Below the pieces are notes generated by a model, which searched no databases, was not told the DNA's origin, and saw only the letters and a program-made list of their open reading frames with translations. This document shows positions 27,338 through 35,797 of a stretch of DNA of 64,000 bases, in pieces. Source of the stretch: Methanohalophilus euhalobius (lineage in GTDB: Archaea; Halobacteriota; Methanosarcinia; Methanosarcinales; Methanosarcinaceae); assembly GCF_900215215.1 (NCBI RefSeq), contig NZ_OBDR01000003.1:165410-229409 (forward strand). Reading direction: 5' to 3'. The translations under genes were made by a program, and so were the position numbers. Numbering within the stretch: the first letter of the stretch is position 1; every line of letters begins with the position of its first letter.

Positions 27338-27400
27338 CAACTCAACTACTCTTTGACATAACTTCCCAAATGTATAATCCCCCAAATATAGGACATATCA
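27338..27400 (-). pseudogene. C-terminal fragment of a paralogue of the 26.6-kb membrane protein
   Basis: On the minus strand the sequence reads FGGLYIWEVMSKSS and then a stop, very close to the last residues of the neighbouring intact gene. No upstream coding sequence remains: repeat copy A follows directly upstream. A near-identical fragment with the same junction lies at 31467-31530. Confidence 0.7.
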
Positions 27401-27404
27401 CATA

Positions 27405-27733
27405 CAGAAAACAAATTCGAACCCTGCCTCCGGGCACGGGGTTTCAGTTATTCCGTCAAGACTTGCTGAACCCCACTAACATCGTTATGATGTTGCATTA
27501 TGTCTAACTATGCCACATAATAAATAATTTCTGACCATATCATCAAACTGAAAGTGAACGGTTGAATACAAGGATAGAACTATTTCTTACAGGAAAGATA
27601 TGGCATAAATCAGCAGGCGTGCCGGACATCCGGCTTAGAAGTTGATTACAAAAAAAGCATTTTTAATAAAAAGCCCGGCAAAAAACTCACTCCGCCAGCA
27701 TGACAAAGAATCTCACTAAAGGGTTTGGATGGA
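27405..27733 (-). repeat. Intergenic repeat, copy A
   Basis: About 330 bases closely matching copies C, D and E. Recognisable landmarks from left to right are GGGCACGGGGTTTCAG, ATGTTGCATTATG, GGAAAGATATGGCATAAATC, the small inverted repeat GCCGGACATCCGGC, and CCGCCAGCATGACAAAG. The right end is a scar in which the first ~20 codons of a metV-like gene are fused to its last codons. Together with the adjoining fragment it fills the gap between the two membrane-protein genes. Confidence 0.85.
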
Positions 27734-27832
27734 AGTAGGCAACTAAATAATATAATATTGTATTAATTATCAAAACTATAAGTGCTACAGTTGACAATTT
27801 GTTAATAGATGGTTTGTATGACATTGTGTCCC

Positions 27833-28600
27833 TTATGATTTTGTTACTTTGCATCTGCGGTAATGTTTGATATACAATATACTTAATATAGGCATTAGCA
27901 GAAAGAAGCCTGCTATTTTGATGTCTGAAACTACCTCAAGCCAGAAAAATTGAATCATGAGATCATCGACCTGTCCTAACTTCAGTTTAGCTATATGCAA
28001 AATCATGGGAACAATAACACATATAACTGGCAACAAAACAACTAACTTTATTTCTTTAGTAGTTTTTGTAAGATCAAAATTTATCGAAGGCAGTAAATAA
28101 ACAAACAGACCATAAGGAAGAATGACAATATAAAGCAGTAGTGATGGCAATTGGTTATAAGGGAAACCCATGTAGAATATTTGGTCAGTATTTGAATATA
28201 TTACAATTTCTGCAAATCTTTGGATAGGAAACAATAAGGCATAAAACAGTGAATCCGGGTGGGCTTCATAGACCATGGCCCTAGTATATCCTAGCACAGC
28301 CACCATGGTCTGGTATATTCCAGCAATTAATAGAGGTATGCAGCATGATACCTTTCTAATATCAGTTCTGCTCTGAAAAATATTCTGCATAATGGGGGCC
28401 AATGGCATAAAAAAAAGAATAAAAACTAATACAGTAATCAACAAAGCAAACATGTTCTGGATAAGACTAAGCCCTGTCCCCCTCATCATGCCTATTGTCA
28501 AAGTAATGGCAATTAACAATAGATGCTGCATAACAAAAAGAAGAGATTCAAATGGCATTTTATCTTTAATTTTTGAGATAGATTGAATAAAGAAATTCAT
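27833..28600 (-). CDS. Unknown multi-pass membrane protein, 255 aa
   Basis: An unrecognised integral membrane protein with six to seven hydrophobic helices (about 19-37, 47-72, 84-103, 148-170, 182-203 and 222-245) and few charged residues between them. The cytosolic-looking ends are basic (SKIKDK at the start, KHYRRCKVTKS at the end). No enzymatic motif is visible. It lies downstream of the secreted phospholipase-like gene on the same strand with a 159-base gap, so co-transcription is possible but not certain. Confidence 0.65.
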   Translation of the reverse strand: MNFFIQSISKIKDKMPFESLLFVMQHLLLIAITLTIGMMRGTGLSLIQNMFALLITVLVFILFFMPLAPIMQNIFQSRTDIRKVSCCIPLLIAGIYQTMVAVLGYTRAMVYEAHPDSLFYALLFPIQRFAEIVIYSNTDQIFYMGFPYNQLPSLLLYIVILPYGLFVYLLPSINFDLTKTTKEIKLVVLLPVICVIVPMILHIAKLKLGQVDDLMIQFFWLEVVSDIKIAGFFLLMPILSILYIKHYRRCKVTKS

Positions 28601-28759
28601 TATTAACCACTATCCATATGGATTTAACAATTGTATTGCTTTATATCATCATAAATTTTGTATTTGATACAATTCAAGATGCTTTCACATTATTTTTTAA
28701 AAAAGAATTAATGTCACAAATGAGCTTTTTAGGGGAGCCCCATTTGTGATATATCAGCC

Positions 28760-29857
28760 TTACATAACGTAATCATACAATCCATGATTATACTTTGCAG
28801 TTTCTCGGACACATTGAGCTGTATAGTATCCTACGTATAAGTCTGAATCGAAATTTTGTGGATCATTAGTAACTTCATCCCATATATAGTCGAAATACTG
28901 GGCACTAAAATCAGCATTGCTTTCAGTAGCTTCATCAGGATTTGTCACCGTTATAGATTGGTTGTTACCACTGACATAGTCACCAAAATCATATCCTGAG
29001 TTCCACTGGGCATAAACATAACTCTCGTAAGCATCATGTGCATTACTATTAAACAGATTTTCTACAAAATTCAATGACTGATCAAGTGCTCCAGCGGAAT
29101 GAAAAGGAATTCCAGCATCTGAAATATAATGGCTGGCAATTCCAAAATCTTGATGTGCAGCGACATAGTTTGCATTATCAGCATAGACTTTTGCAGTACC
29201 GGCAAAAGCATCGCATCTTCCTGCAGCTCCACCAATACCAGTTTCAGCATCTTCATAATGATTATAGTATCTGTATCCTGGAAGTTCATAACCTGACTCG
29301 TCGGGATCATCTGCTTTGTTTCTTGCATATGATGCATATGAAGAACCATCACAAGCATACTCTGCAAAGTCCTTATGGGGGGTGGCAGTCCATTTCGTCC
29401 CAATATCTTGATAATCACTAAAAGCTTCTTTCTCTATCATAGGCCCCAGTTCAGCCATAAATCCATAATCATCCTTGGTTATCTTATCTGGGTACCTATT
29501 CCAGATATCCTGCAGTCCAACTTTATATTCTTCCTTTTCTTTATCAGAAACGTCGAAATTGTTAATATATTTCATCTTAATAGTTTGACTTTCAGGATTT
29601 GTTGCAGCAAAAGCAAGTCCTCTGAACGGCATATTTTTCACTACATCCGGTAAAGAATTCTGCAATGCCAAGTAATCATCAACTTCTTTCATTCCTTTCT
29701 CCCCCAGTTCAGCCTCTAAAGCCTCCATTTTTAACTGGGCAGGATCTTTTACCGGAGTGCTGTTTTGTTCATCTGTTGAAGCCACTGTTGATGGTATTAA
29801 GCACAGGCACAATACCATAGCAATACATGCTATCAAAAGGCTATCTCTTTTCTTCAT
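28760..29857 (-). CDS. Secreted S1/P1-nuclease / phospholipase C-like protein
   Basis: A 365-residue exported protein with a clear signal peptide (residues 1-26, ending in STVAS). The C-terminal two thirds look like the all-alpha zinc phospholipase C / S1-P1 nuclease fold: H161 in TPHKDFAEY, H235, H243 and D247 in ASHYISDAGIPFHS, H253, and NAHDAYESYV (H274, E278). These match the His/Asp pattern that binds three zinc ions. Activity on phospholipids or nucleic acid is predicted; I cannot tell which. The upstream box at 29866-29920 is shared with two other secreted-protein genes. Confidence 0.75.
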   Translation of the reverse strand: MKKRDSLLIACIAMVLCLCLIPSTVASTDEQNSTPVKDPAQLKMEALEAELGEKGMKEVDDYLALQNSLPDVVKNMPFRGLAFAATNPESQTIKMKYINNFDVSDKEKEEYKVGLQDIWNRYPDKITKDDYGFMAELGPMIEKEAFSDYQDIGTKWTATPHKDFAEYACDGSSYASYARNKADDPDESGYELPGYRYYNHYEDAETGIGGAAGRCDAFAGTAKVYADNANYVAAHQDFGIASHYISDAGIPFHSAGALDQSLNFVENLFNSNAHDAYESYVYAQWNSGYDFGDYVSGNNQSITVTNPDEATESNADFSAQYFDYIWDEVTNDPQNFDSDLYVGYYTAQCVRETAKYNHGLYDYVM

Positions 29858-29865
29858 CGTTTATT

Positions 29866-29920
29866 TACCTCTTTGATTTACTAAACCACAGAGGCAAAGC
29901 TACGCCTATATAGTGTAAAC
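29866..29920 (-). promoter_or_regulatory. Shared promoter/leader box, copy 1
   Basis: On the minus strand the order is a TATA-like segment, CGTAGCTTTGCCTCTGTGG, then AAAGAGG and the ATG of the phospholipase-like gene. CCTCT can pair with AGAGG, which contains the Shine-Dalgarno, so the leader could hide its own ribosome-binding site. Boxes 2 (35798-35850) and 3 (38005-38058) are nearly identical over about 40 bases. The TATA part is the weakest in this copy. Confidence 0.6.
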
Positions 29921-29929
29921 TAAAGACCT

Positions 29930-30085
29930 AACTCTGCCCCAGATCATGGGGTTCAGTCATCGCAGTAAGATCATGACCCTTCCCTCGAACATCTTTAAGA
30001 TGTTGCATTATATCCTATATGATAGACAGTATAAGTATTTTCTAACCACATCATCGAACTGTTTTCTTTCAGTTCGACGATATGG
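29930..30085. repeat. Intergenic repeat, diverged copy F, with a 16-bp hairpin
   Basis: A weaker match to copies A-E (GGGGTTCAGTCATCGCAGTAAG, then ACATCTTTAAGATGTTGCATTATA). It ends in a long inverted repeat: left arm CCACATCATCGAACTG at 30046-30061 and right arm CAGTTCGACGATATGG at 30070-30085, pairing over 16 positions if G-T is allowed, with an 8-base loop. It separates the divergent phospholipase-like and PPC-like genes. Confidence 0.65.
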
Positions 30086-30146
30086 TCACAAAAGATATAT
30101 CCTTTTTTGTGCATGACAAATTATTATGAATCATAGGAGAAACTTT

Positions 30147-30569
30147 ATGATTAGAAAAATTGTATTATTACTAATAGTAATGCTTGTGTCGGTATCTTTT
30201 ACCGCAGCTACTGCCAGTCAGGACAACGGATATACCACAGTTCCTGTCAAGTCAGACCCTACGATCACACCCAGATGGGTTTCTGAGACCATCACACAGG
30301 GAGAAACAAACTGGCATAGTAGAACAGTCAGTTCTTACACAACTTTACATCATATAGACTTGAACTGGGGCGATGCAAGCGACTCACTCAGATTAAAAGT
30401 GTACTCTCCAAGCAACCAGCTAATTGGAACATTCTATGACAATTCCGACGGTGTCATCGATGGAAGAATTAACATTGAAATAACAAACTCCGATGGAATT
30501 GAAATCGGAACATGGCATCACGAGGTCTACGGCTATAGTGTCACAGGTACAGAAGATTATTATATCTGA
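30147..30569 (+). CDS. Small secreted protein with PPC-like beta domain
   Basis: A 140-residue exported protein. The ATG at 30147 is preceded by AGGAG; the earlier ATG at 30126 has no such site. A signal peptide covers residues 1-23 (IRKIVLLLIVMLVS, ending at TAATAS). The rest is beta-rich and resembles the prepeptidase C-terminal (PPC) fold, with HHIDLNWGDASDSLRLKVYS and a closing tail YSVTGTEDYYI. No catalytic residues. It lies 17 bases upstream of a membrane-bound wHTH gene on the same strand, suggesting a secreted ligand plus regulator pair, which is inference. Confidence 0.7.
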   Translation: MIRKIVLLLIVMLVSVSFTAATASQDNGYTTVPVKSDPTITPRWVSETITQGETNWHSRTVSSYTTLHHIDLNWGDASDSLRLKVYSPSNQLIGTFYDNSDGVIDGRINIEITNSDGIEIGTWHHEVYGYSVTGTEDYYI

Positions 30570-30586
30570 AAATTGCTTCCATTGTC

Positions 30587-31321
30587 ATGAGGAATTTATG
30601 GACTCTCTTTTTGCTTTTCATACTCATTTGCAGTCCAGCCCTAGCCAGTACAAATGGCTACGAAGTATCTCCATATACGGGCCCTGAAAGAGGTATGTAT
30701 GAAGGTGGTGGCGATGACGCCACCCTGACTTTCTGGGAACTCCCGTTATCCCTCCAGATAGTATATATCTCCGGGTTATTGGGCGCCTTGCTAGCTGTCT
30801 ACAAGTTCCTGCCTTTGTTGCTCGGAAAAGTAAGACAAAACTGCAAAAAACAAAATCGGGATGAAATTTTCAAATTTATAACCGCTAACCCCGGAAATAC
30901 GATCTCTGACATTGAAAAACATCTCAAATTGAACAGAAGCACTATCCGGTACCATTTGAAAATGCTTCAGATATTTAACAAAATAAAATATGTCCGAAAG
31001 GGGAAATTTGTAATGGTTTTTGAGAATATTTCCAGATGCACCTAGAAAGAAAAACTCGTATTCATCTTGCAGAATGATACGAGGAGAGACATTTTAATAA
31101 CTATATTCAGGAAGCCGGGAATTACAAATCAAGATCTCACTCAGGCATTCGATCTGGCTAAAAGCACCGTCCACTGGCATATTAATGAGCTGTGCAATGA
31201 AGGATTTGTACATTTCAAGACCGATGGGAAATACAAACGATATTTTATTAAGCCGGAAATCAAGACATATCTGGAAAAAATCCTGCTGGCATCTGATTTC
31301 TCCAGAAAATCGCGGATTTAA
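30587..31321 (+). CDS. Membrane-anchored double winged-helix regulator with in-frame TAG (possible pyrrolysine)
   Basis: Read through the TAG at 31043-31045, the frame gives 244 residues. A signal-like segment covers 1-20, a short external part follows, a membrane helix spans about 57-80, a first wHTH lies at about 92-150 (GNTISDIEKHLKLNRSTIRY) and a second at about 162-225 (GITNQDLTQAFDLAKSTVHW). The codons after TAG stay in the same frame without another stop, and both wHTHs have the DNA-binding pattern of the MarR/ArsR superfamily. If TAG stops translation, a 152-residue protein with one wHTH and perhaps a separate 84-residue wHTH protein (start near 31067) would result. Confidence 0.65.
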
Positions 31322-31463
31322 GAAAACAATTGCTGGTTCCGGTCTGTTTGTTCCATAGTGTTAGATATTAAGACCGTGCACTTAATAAACCTATCTTAGG
31401 ATTCAGTGGCACAAAAAAATCGGTATAACTATGTGTGTCAAGATTAGCTCCTTATTAGATTCT
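31322..31463. other. Non-coding gap after the wHTH gene
   Basis: No ORF, RNA gene or repeat recognised. It runs directly into the membrane-protein fragment and repeat copy B. Confidence 0.4.
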
Positions 31464-31672
31464 CCACAACTCAACTACTCTTTGACATAACTTCCCAAAT
31501 GTATAATCCCCCAAATATAGGACATATCACATACAGAAAACAAATTCGAACCTTGCCTCCAGGCACGGGGTTTCAGTTATTCCGTCAAGACTTGCTGAAC
31601 CCCACTAACATCGTTATTATGTTGCATTATGTCTAACTATGTCACATAATAAATACTTTCTGCCAATGCCAT
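31464..31672 (-). repeat. Intergenic repeat, truncated copy B, with membrane-protein fragment
   Basis: The first ~70 bases encode, on the minus strand, the same C-terminal fragment (GGLYIWEVMSKSS, stop) as at 27.34 kb. The repeat core from 31534 matches copy A almost base for base until about 31662, then stops. The shared junction means that copies A and B come from one duplication, not from independent insertions. Confidence 0.8.
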
Positions 31673-31684
31673 AAATATTGCGAG

Positions 31685-31728
31685 ATTATCAAATTAGGTC
31701 ATAATTCCTCCCATTCTAATTTGATGAT
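31685..31728. repeat. Inverted repeat at the end of repeat copy B
   Basis: ATCAAATTAG at 31688-31697 and CTAATTTGAT at 31716-31725 pair perfectly, with three more mostly pairing bases outside and an 18-base loop. It lies where copy F carries its own, sequence-unrelated hairpin, so the structure rather than the sequence may be conserved. Confidence 0.55.
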
Positions 31729-32521
31729 ATTAAGTCACACATAATTTGCAAATGAATTGGTTTGTTTGACCTTATTTTGCAAATTCGCAGTTACAAACAA
31801 TTGATATGCCACAAACTTCATAATCGAATACATTTCCTTACTTGCATTCTTCATCCCCTAACATCAAATTTTACAGTCCATTTTATATTCTTATGTATTC
31901 TCTCACATTCTGCTCTTTTTGAATATTCTTCTTCAAATCCCTCATCCTCGATGTTCTCATTCCGCAGGTGCATCCCGATCTGTTTTTTCCTTCCGTTTTC
32001 ATAGAGAAAACGAAGTTTTTTCTCATACTTCATATGAATCGATCCAACGATTTTCCACATCTTATTGACCCAGTGATCGATTCGTTTCATTGTTCCTTCA
32101 TTCTGGACTTTTGAATCAGAAGAATATGCAATAACAGGTTTTGCCTTCAATTTATACCATACATCAGCATGATTGTTGAACGAATCATACCCTCCATCCA
32201 GTGCATAAGTATCGATGTCCACTCCCATTTTTACCAATACATCAATGTGTTTTTTCAATTCGGGTGAATCATTTGCAGCACCCTTTGTATGTGTCATATA
32301 GATTGGAAGTGTACCAATCATCGTGATATGTGCCTTATCCATCTTACATTTGTAATGCGGATTATAATCCGCATATCTATCATATCTGGATGCTTCAAGA
32401 GGTGTCGAATCTGTTTTTAGATCCCTAATCTTTGTAATTCTGGCTATTTTCTTTCCAATCCTGAACATAATTTCATTAAATCCCTCTTTTCCCAGCCTGT
32501 ATTTTACAAAATGGTGAATCG

Positions 32522-32564
32522 CGTTAAATCGAAGATTTAACGGGAGTTACTACATAGTAGTAAC
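32522..32564. repeat. Tandem pair of perfect stem-loops inside the transposase pseudogene
   Basis: CGTTAAATC-GAA-GATTTAACG (32522-32542) and GTTACTAC-ATA-GTAGTAAC (32546-32564) are perfect stems of 9 and 8 bp, each with a 3-base loop, separated by 3 bases. Removing about 45 bases here would restore the transposase frame (LPSHATL joined to HHFVKYRLGKEG), so the pair looks inserted. Confidence 0.65.
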
Positions 32565-32921
32565 AGTGTTGCATGTGAGGGAAGATTAATAATACCATTA
32601 TCATCTTCAAAACACAGAAGCCTGGCTTCCTGATTTGTTAAGGTAGATATCGTTTTTTCAAAAGAGAGGTTTCTATAGGATTTACAACGATGAGCTTTAT
32701 CATTGAAGTAATCTTATACCTGAAGTGCCAGTCCTTATCGGCATAATATCTACGTTCTACATAGGAAGCAATGTCATCGATATCCAGAAAATACAATAAC
32801 TGGCATATTGATACGCTGTCTTTGTTCAGATAACTGGCTATTGAATCTCTGGTACAGATTTCGTCCGAAACATTGTGATAATATTTCATGGACTGGCACA
32901 TTTTCTAATATATAAACGTAA

Positions 32922-32983
32922 TGCATGAGCTACGCTCATGCAACGTTCCGTGGTAATGGAAAAAGAGTTACGCTTTTAAAGCG
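32922..32983. repeat. Second pair of palindromes in the transposase pseudogene
   Basis: TGCATGAGC-TAC-GCTCATGCA (32922-32942) is a perfect 9-bp stem with a 3-base loop. CGCTTTTAAAGCG (32971-32983) is a second, smaller palindrome. They separate the N-terminal and middle transposase pieces, as the other pair separates the middle and C-terminal pieces. Confidence 0.6.
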
Positions 32984-33266
32984 AAAAGCTAATTTGATGG
33001 TCTCTTCTTTAGACAATGATACTTCATCTGTAATGTCTATTGTATTAAGATATTCATCTTTTCTCTTGGTGGGATTTCTGTAATCAGTACTTACCGGTTT
33101 GAACATAAGAAAATTTTATAGTGTCTATGTTACAATTTATACCCTGCCATCCAATTATCAAAAACATATATTTTATATCATGCTAGAAATATTATTGCGT
33201 TGTATCCTCTTTATAAATAGTGAAATGACTGATTTTTTATTTGTTTCAAAAAATTATTATTTCAAC

Positions 33267-33680
33267 TTATTTTTTCTCTACCTCTAGAGTATCTGCCCAC
33301 TCAAAGCTATAATGGTAATAGTTATCTCCAACTTTCATGAACTCAGTATCATTGTTATACAGAATCAAGTCGAATTCATCCAGATTATCCATGACCTCTT
33401 CATTCTTATAAGGAACTTTGATCATATTCCCCGGAGAGGACACCGCTTTGTGTATATAGGGATAATTTTTCAGTTCCTCTTGGGTAAATTCCACAAAATT
33501 GCTTGGTTCCTCCTGAACTGGCTTTGCTGACACATAAAGGCCTGCTCTGGGGCTGTCTATAACTGCTCCGGGGTCGTCTATACCTGTTTCAGGGTGCTCT
33601 ATTGCTAAAAAGAAGTAAGCAATTGCAATCACAAAAAAAAGAATGGCAGCTCCACCAATAACCTTTCTTTTTGTATTCAT
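33267..33680 (-). CDS. Membrane-anchored hypothetical protein, 137 aa
   Basis: Unrecognised. A single N-terminal membrane helix (residues 7-26) is followed by an external, acidic domain rich in Glu, Asp and Tyr (NYYHYSFEWADTLEVEKK at the end). The start at 33680 has a leader with CCTCT and GAGG in the same arrangement as the shared box of the other secreted-protein genes, though more diverged. Repeat copy C lies directly upstream. Confidence 0.6.
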   Translation of the reverse strand: MNTKRKVIGGAAILFFVIAIAYFFLAIEHPETGIDDPGAVIDSPRAGLYVSAKPVQEEPSNFVEFTQEELKNYPYIHKAVSSPGNMIKVPYKNEEVMDNLDEFDLILYNNDTEFMKVGDNYYHYSFEWADTLEVEKK

Positions 33681-33757
33681 TCTTTCTTTACCTCATTCAA
33701 TTTACTCCAGAGGCAAGATAAGCCAAACTTTAAGTATCCTCAAAGCCAACATAATCA

Positions 33758-34038
33758 TGCCTTCGGGCACGGGGTTTCAGTTATTCCGTCAAGACTGGCT
33801 GAACCCCACTAACATCTTTTTATGATGTTGCATTATGTTCTAACTATGTCACGTAATAAATGATTTCTGACCATATCGTCAAACTGAAAGTGAATGGTTG
33901 AATACATAGGATAGAACTATTTCTTACAGGAAAGATATGGCATAAATCAGCAGGCGTGCCGGACATCCGGCTTAGAAGTTGATTACAAAAAAAGCATTTT
34001 TAATAAAAAACCCGGCAAAAAACTCACTCTGCCAGCCT
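33758..34038 (-). repeat. Intergenic repeat, copy C
   Basis: Matches copies D and E closely from TTCGGGCACGGGGTTTCAG through the GCCGGACATCCGGC inverted repeat to the stop codon of the metV-like pseudogene. It is the most informative copy because the metV-like gene and the end of a folP-like gene are still recognisable on its right side. Confidence 0.85.
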
Positions 34039-34463
34039 GTCCTTCACATCCCGGATACCTTTCAGCTGGTCCAGACACCCGATCATCTCAAGGCTTTCGT
34101 AGATCACCTCCCATGCACAGTCCTTCTCGGTATCGACCTCGCATTTTTGCCGTCCATGGAACCGCCGCAGGAACCGTTGAGAAGTTCCTTGGGACACTGG
34201 GCCGCGGGACAGACACCGCCGAACTCGGCGATGGTGCACGGGCCGCACATGGAACAGAGGTGATGAATGATACGATCCTCTGCCATGGCACCCAAGGAAT
34301 CGGTGTTGTTGGCAGGATAGACATCAACATCCACAAAGCGGGCGATGTTGGAAGTGCCGATTCCGCATCGGCATCCTTAAGGTTGGATGTCATCGCGATC
34401 TCCAACTCTCCTCCAGCATGACAAAGAACCTCACTAAAGGGTTATGGAAGATGAGATCATCAT
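34024..34463 (-). pseudogene. Broken second metV gene
   Basis: On the minus strand an N-terminal MetV start (MISSS) is quickly followed by stops and a deletion. The Cys domain is then intact in one frame (HHLCSMCGPCTIAEFGGVCP, then CPKELLNGSCGGSMDGK), shifts frame at a run of As, and ends KCEVDTEKDCAWEVIYESLE with a final DRLAE and stop. It is clearly a different sequence from the functional metV at 23.2 kb, so it was a paralogue or a replaced copy. Confidence 0.85.
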
Positions 34464-34481
34464 GATTTATTCAGATAGAAG

Positions 34482-34551
34482 TATTCCGCGTCAGATTCCT
34501 GTTTCAGTGCTTCTTTTATCAGATATGATATCATTGGAAGGTTTCTTGCCC
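34482..34551 (-). pseudogene. 3' fragment of a folP-like gene
   Basis: About 70 bases similar to the last part of the folP-like gene at 38.4 kb (shared stretch TCAGATTCCTGTTTCAGTG and GGAAGGTTTC). It lies just upstream of the broken metV, in the same order as at 38.4 kb, and shows that this segment was duplicated from a folP-metV junction. Confidence 0.7.
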
Positions 34552-34555
34552 TTAT

Positions 34556-34858
34556 TTATGTAATTCTAAAACATTCCTTAACAAAAAAGATTGCAGTTAC
34601 GATAAACACAACCCCAATACCTATACTTATATAATAGATAGGTTCTACATTAAAAAACGGTACCCACCAATAACCGGATGGAACCCCGATGGTACGCACA
34701 CCAAAATTAACAAAAAGCATTCCAAAAGATACGCAAACAAGAGATAAAATGAAAGATAATATTTTTGTTTTGAAGATATTATTTTTGGATATCATTTCTA
34801 TTTTCCATTTTCTTTGATTTAAATTAAAAGTTTTCAACTTTACAACTCCAAGCCCCAT
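34556..34858 (-). CDS. Small hypothetical membrane protein, 100 aa
   Basis: Unrecognised. Two hydrophobic helices (about residues 31-50 and 72-93) are separated by a short loop, GVPSGYWWVPFFNVEPI. Start is uncertain: the ATG at 34858 or an internal ATG giving MISKNNIFKTK. It lies 62 bases downstream of the secreted 289-aa gene on the same strand. The stop falls immediately beside the folP-like fragment. Confidence 0.45.
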   Translation of the reverse strand: MGLGVVKLKTFNLNQRKWKIEMISKNNIFKTKILSFILSLVCVSFGMLFVNFGVRTIGVPSGYWWVPFFNVEPIYYISIGIGVVFIVTAIFFVKECFRIT

Positions 34859-34920
34859 TTCAAAAAATTAAGAAGGGGATGACAGAATAAGTAAGTATTT
34901 AAATCATCCCATTCCAACAT

Positions 34921-35790
34921 TTAAAATTGAGAAGCTGTCAGGCTATTATCCCACACAAAATCATAGGGTGAACCATACGGTCTTCTCTCTTCACAAGCTC
35001 CATTTATTGATTGAGAACCTTCATAGTTACCTACCCATTCTACTGTATATTTACCAGCATTTCCTATCTGGCACTCCCCGGGCTTGGGTCTTACTTTGTC
35101 TTGATGAAGTACAAAATCACCGGATATTCCGCAATTAACCCCTTGATACACAGCACCAAGATTGACTGTTACAACTTCCTCGTCACCTATAATATCTGCA
35201 TCAGGCGAATAAACAATCAGGTCATAATTAGAGTTGCCAATATTTACTTTGTTGCAAAAATCACGGAGATTTGAGTCATCACCTAAGGGTTCTGTATTTT
35301 CTCTATTTTGTGCTGAACTCCATTGCCAATAATAATAATGTTCTCTACCTAGTTCATCAGTTTTATCTAACTTATAGAGGGCGACCAAATTATCAGAACT
35401 TGCCATCACAACCCCATTGGAATTTTTTACTTCCAGATGCTCAGTCCACGAATTTACATATTGTATGTTCTCTTTATCATATGGAAGTGAATTTTTCAAA
35501 CCTACTTCCGGTTCTATTCCAAAAACACCTGCATCTCCGTACTTTTGTTTCATTTTATCTACATATACCTCAAATTCTTTTTCAGATAATCCCGGAGTTT
35601 CAGGAGTTATTGTTTTACTCGCTTTTGCCACAAGCACATGATCACTTTTATTGAGATTTTCTTCAATATCCATCACTTCAAGCGATTTATCATTCATGTG
35701 CTCTGCACTCACTGCTGGTATAAATGCCATGCTAACCAACAACATTGCTGTTAGCATTGCACCTATTCCAGATTTGACATTCATTTTCAT
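34921..35790 (-). CDS. Secreted protein of unknown family, 289 aa
   Basis: Exported: signal peptide at residues 1-29 (ending in PAVSAE). The mature part is acidic, with a charged helical region (about 45-90) followed by a beta-rich C-terminal half with three or four cysteines (DFCNKVN, GVNCGISG, GECQIGN, NGACEERR) that could form disulfides outside the cell. No catalytic motif recognised. Its promoter/leader box (35798-35850) is nearly identical to those of the phospholipase-like and cysteine-peptidase genes, so the three are probably co-regulated. Confidence 0.65.
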   Translation of the reverse strand: MKMNVKSGIGAMLTAMLLVSMAFIPAVSAEHMNDKSLEVMDIEENLNKSDHVLVAKASKTITPETPGLSEKEFEVYVDKMKQKYGDAGVFGIEPEVGLKNSLPYDKENIQYVNSWTEHLEVKNSNGVVMASSDNLVALYKLDKTDELGREHYYYWQWSSAQNRENTEPLGDDSNLRDFCNKVNIGNSNYDLIVYSPDADIIGDEEVVTVNLGAVYQGVNCGISGDFVLHQDKVRPKPGECQIGNAGKYTVEWVGNYEGSQSINGACEERRPYGSPYDFVWDNSLTASQF

Positions 35791-35797
35791 TTACTTT

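Larger units (their letters stand above)
31851..33106 (-). pseudogene. Decayed DDE transposase, broken by short palindromes
   Basis: Three minus-strand pieces in order: N-terminal FKPVSTDYRNPTKRKDEYLN from an ATG at 33106; a middle piece (MCQSMKYYHNVSDEICTRD) from 32901 to 32638, which can be extended in another frame by TNQEARLLCFEDDNGIINLP; and the C-terminal piece from 32468 to 31851 with LKTDSTPLEASRYDRYADYN and ALDGGYDSFNNH carrying candidate catalytic aspartates. The breaks coincide with perfect short hairpins at 32522-32564 and 32922-32983. I could not identify the element's terminal repeats, so its family is uncertain (IS4/IS5-like DDE). Confidence 0.75.

Noticed and set aside
27405..27470. 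tRNA-like T-arm (GGGTTCGAAT on the minus strand) in the repeats
   Set aside because: No acceptor stem, D-arm or anticodon arm can be built around it, and several copies have changed the motif.
27420..27490. Mutually exclusive pairings of GGGGTTTCAG as an attenuator
   Set aside because: The alternative stems exist, but for the genes at 35.8 and 38.0 kb the TATA box lies between this block and the gene, so it is probably not in their mRNA.
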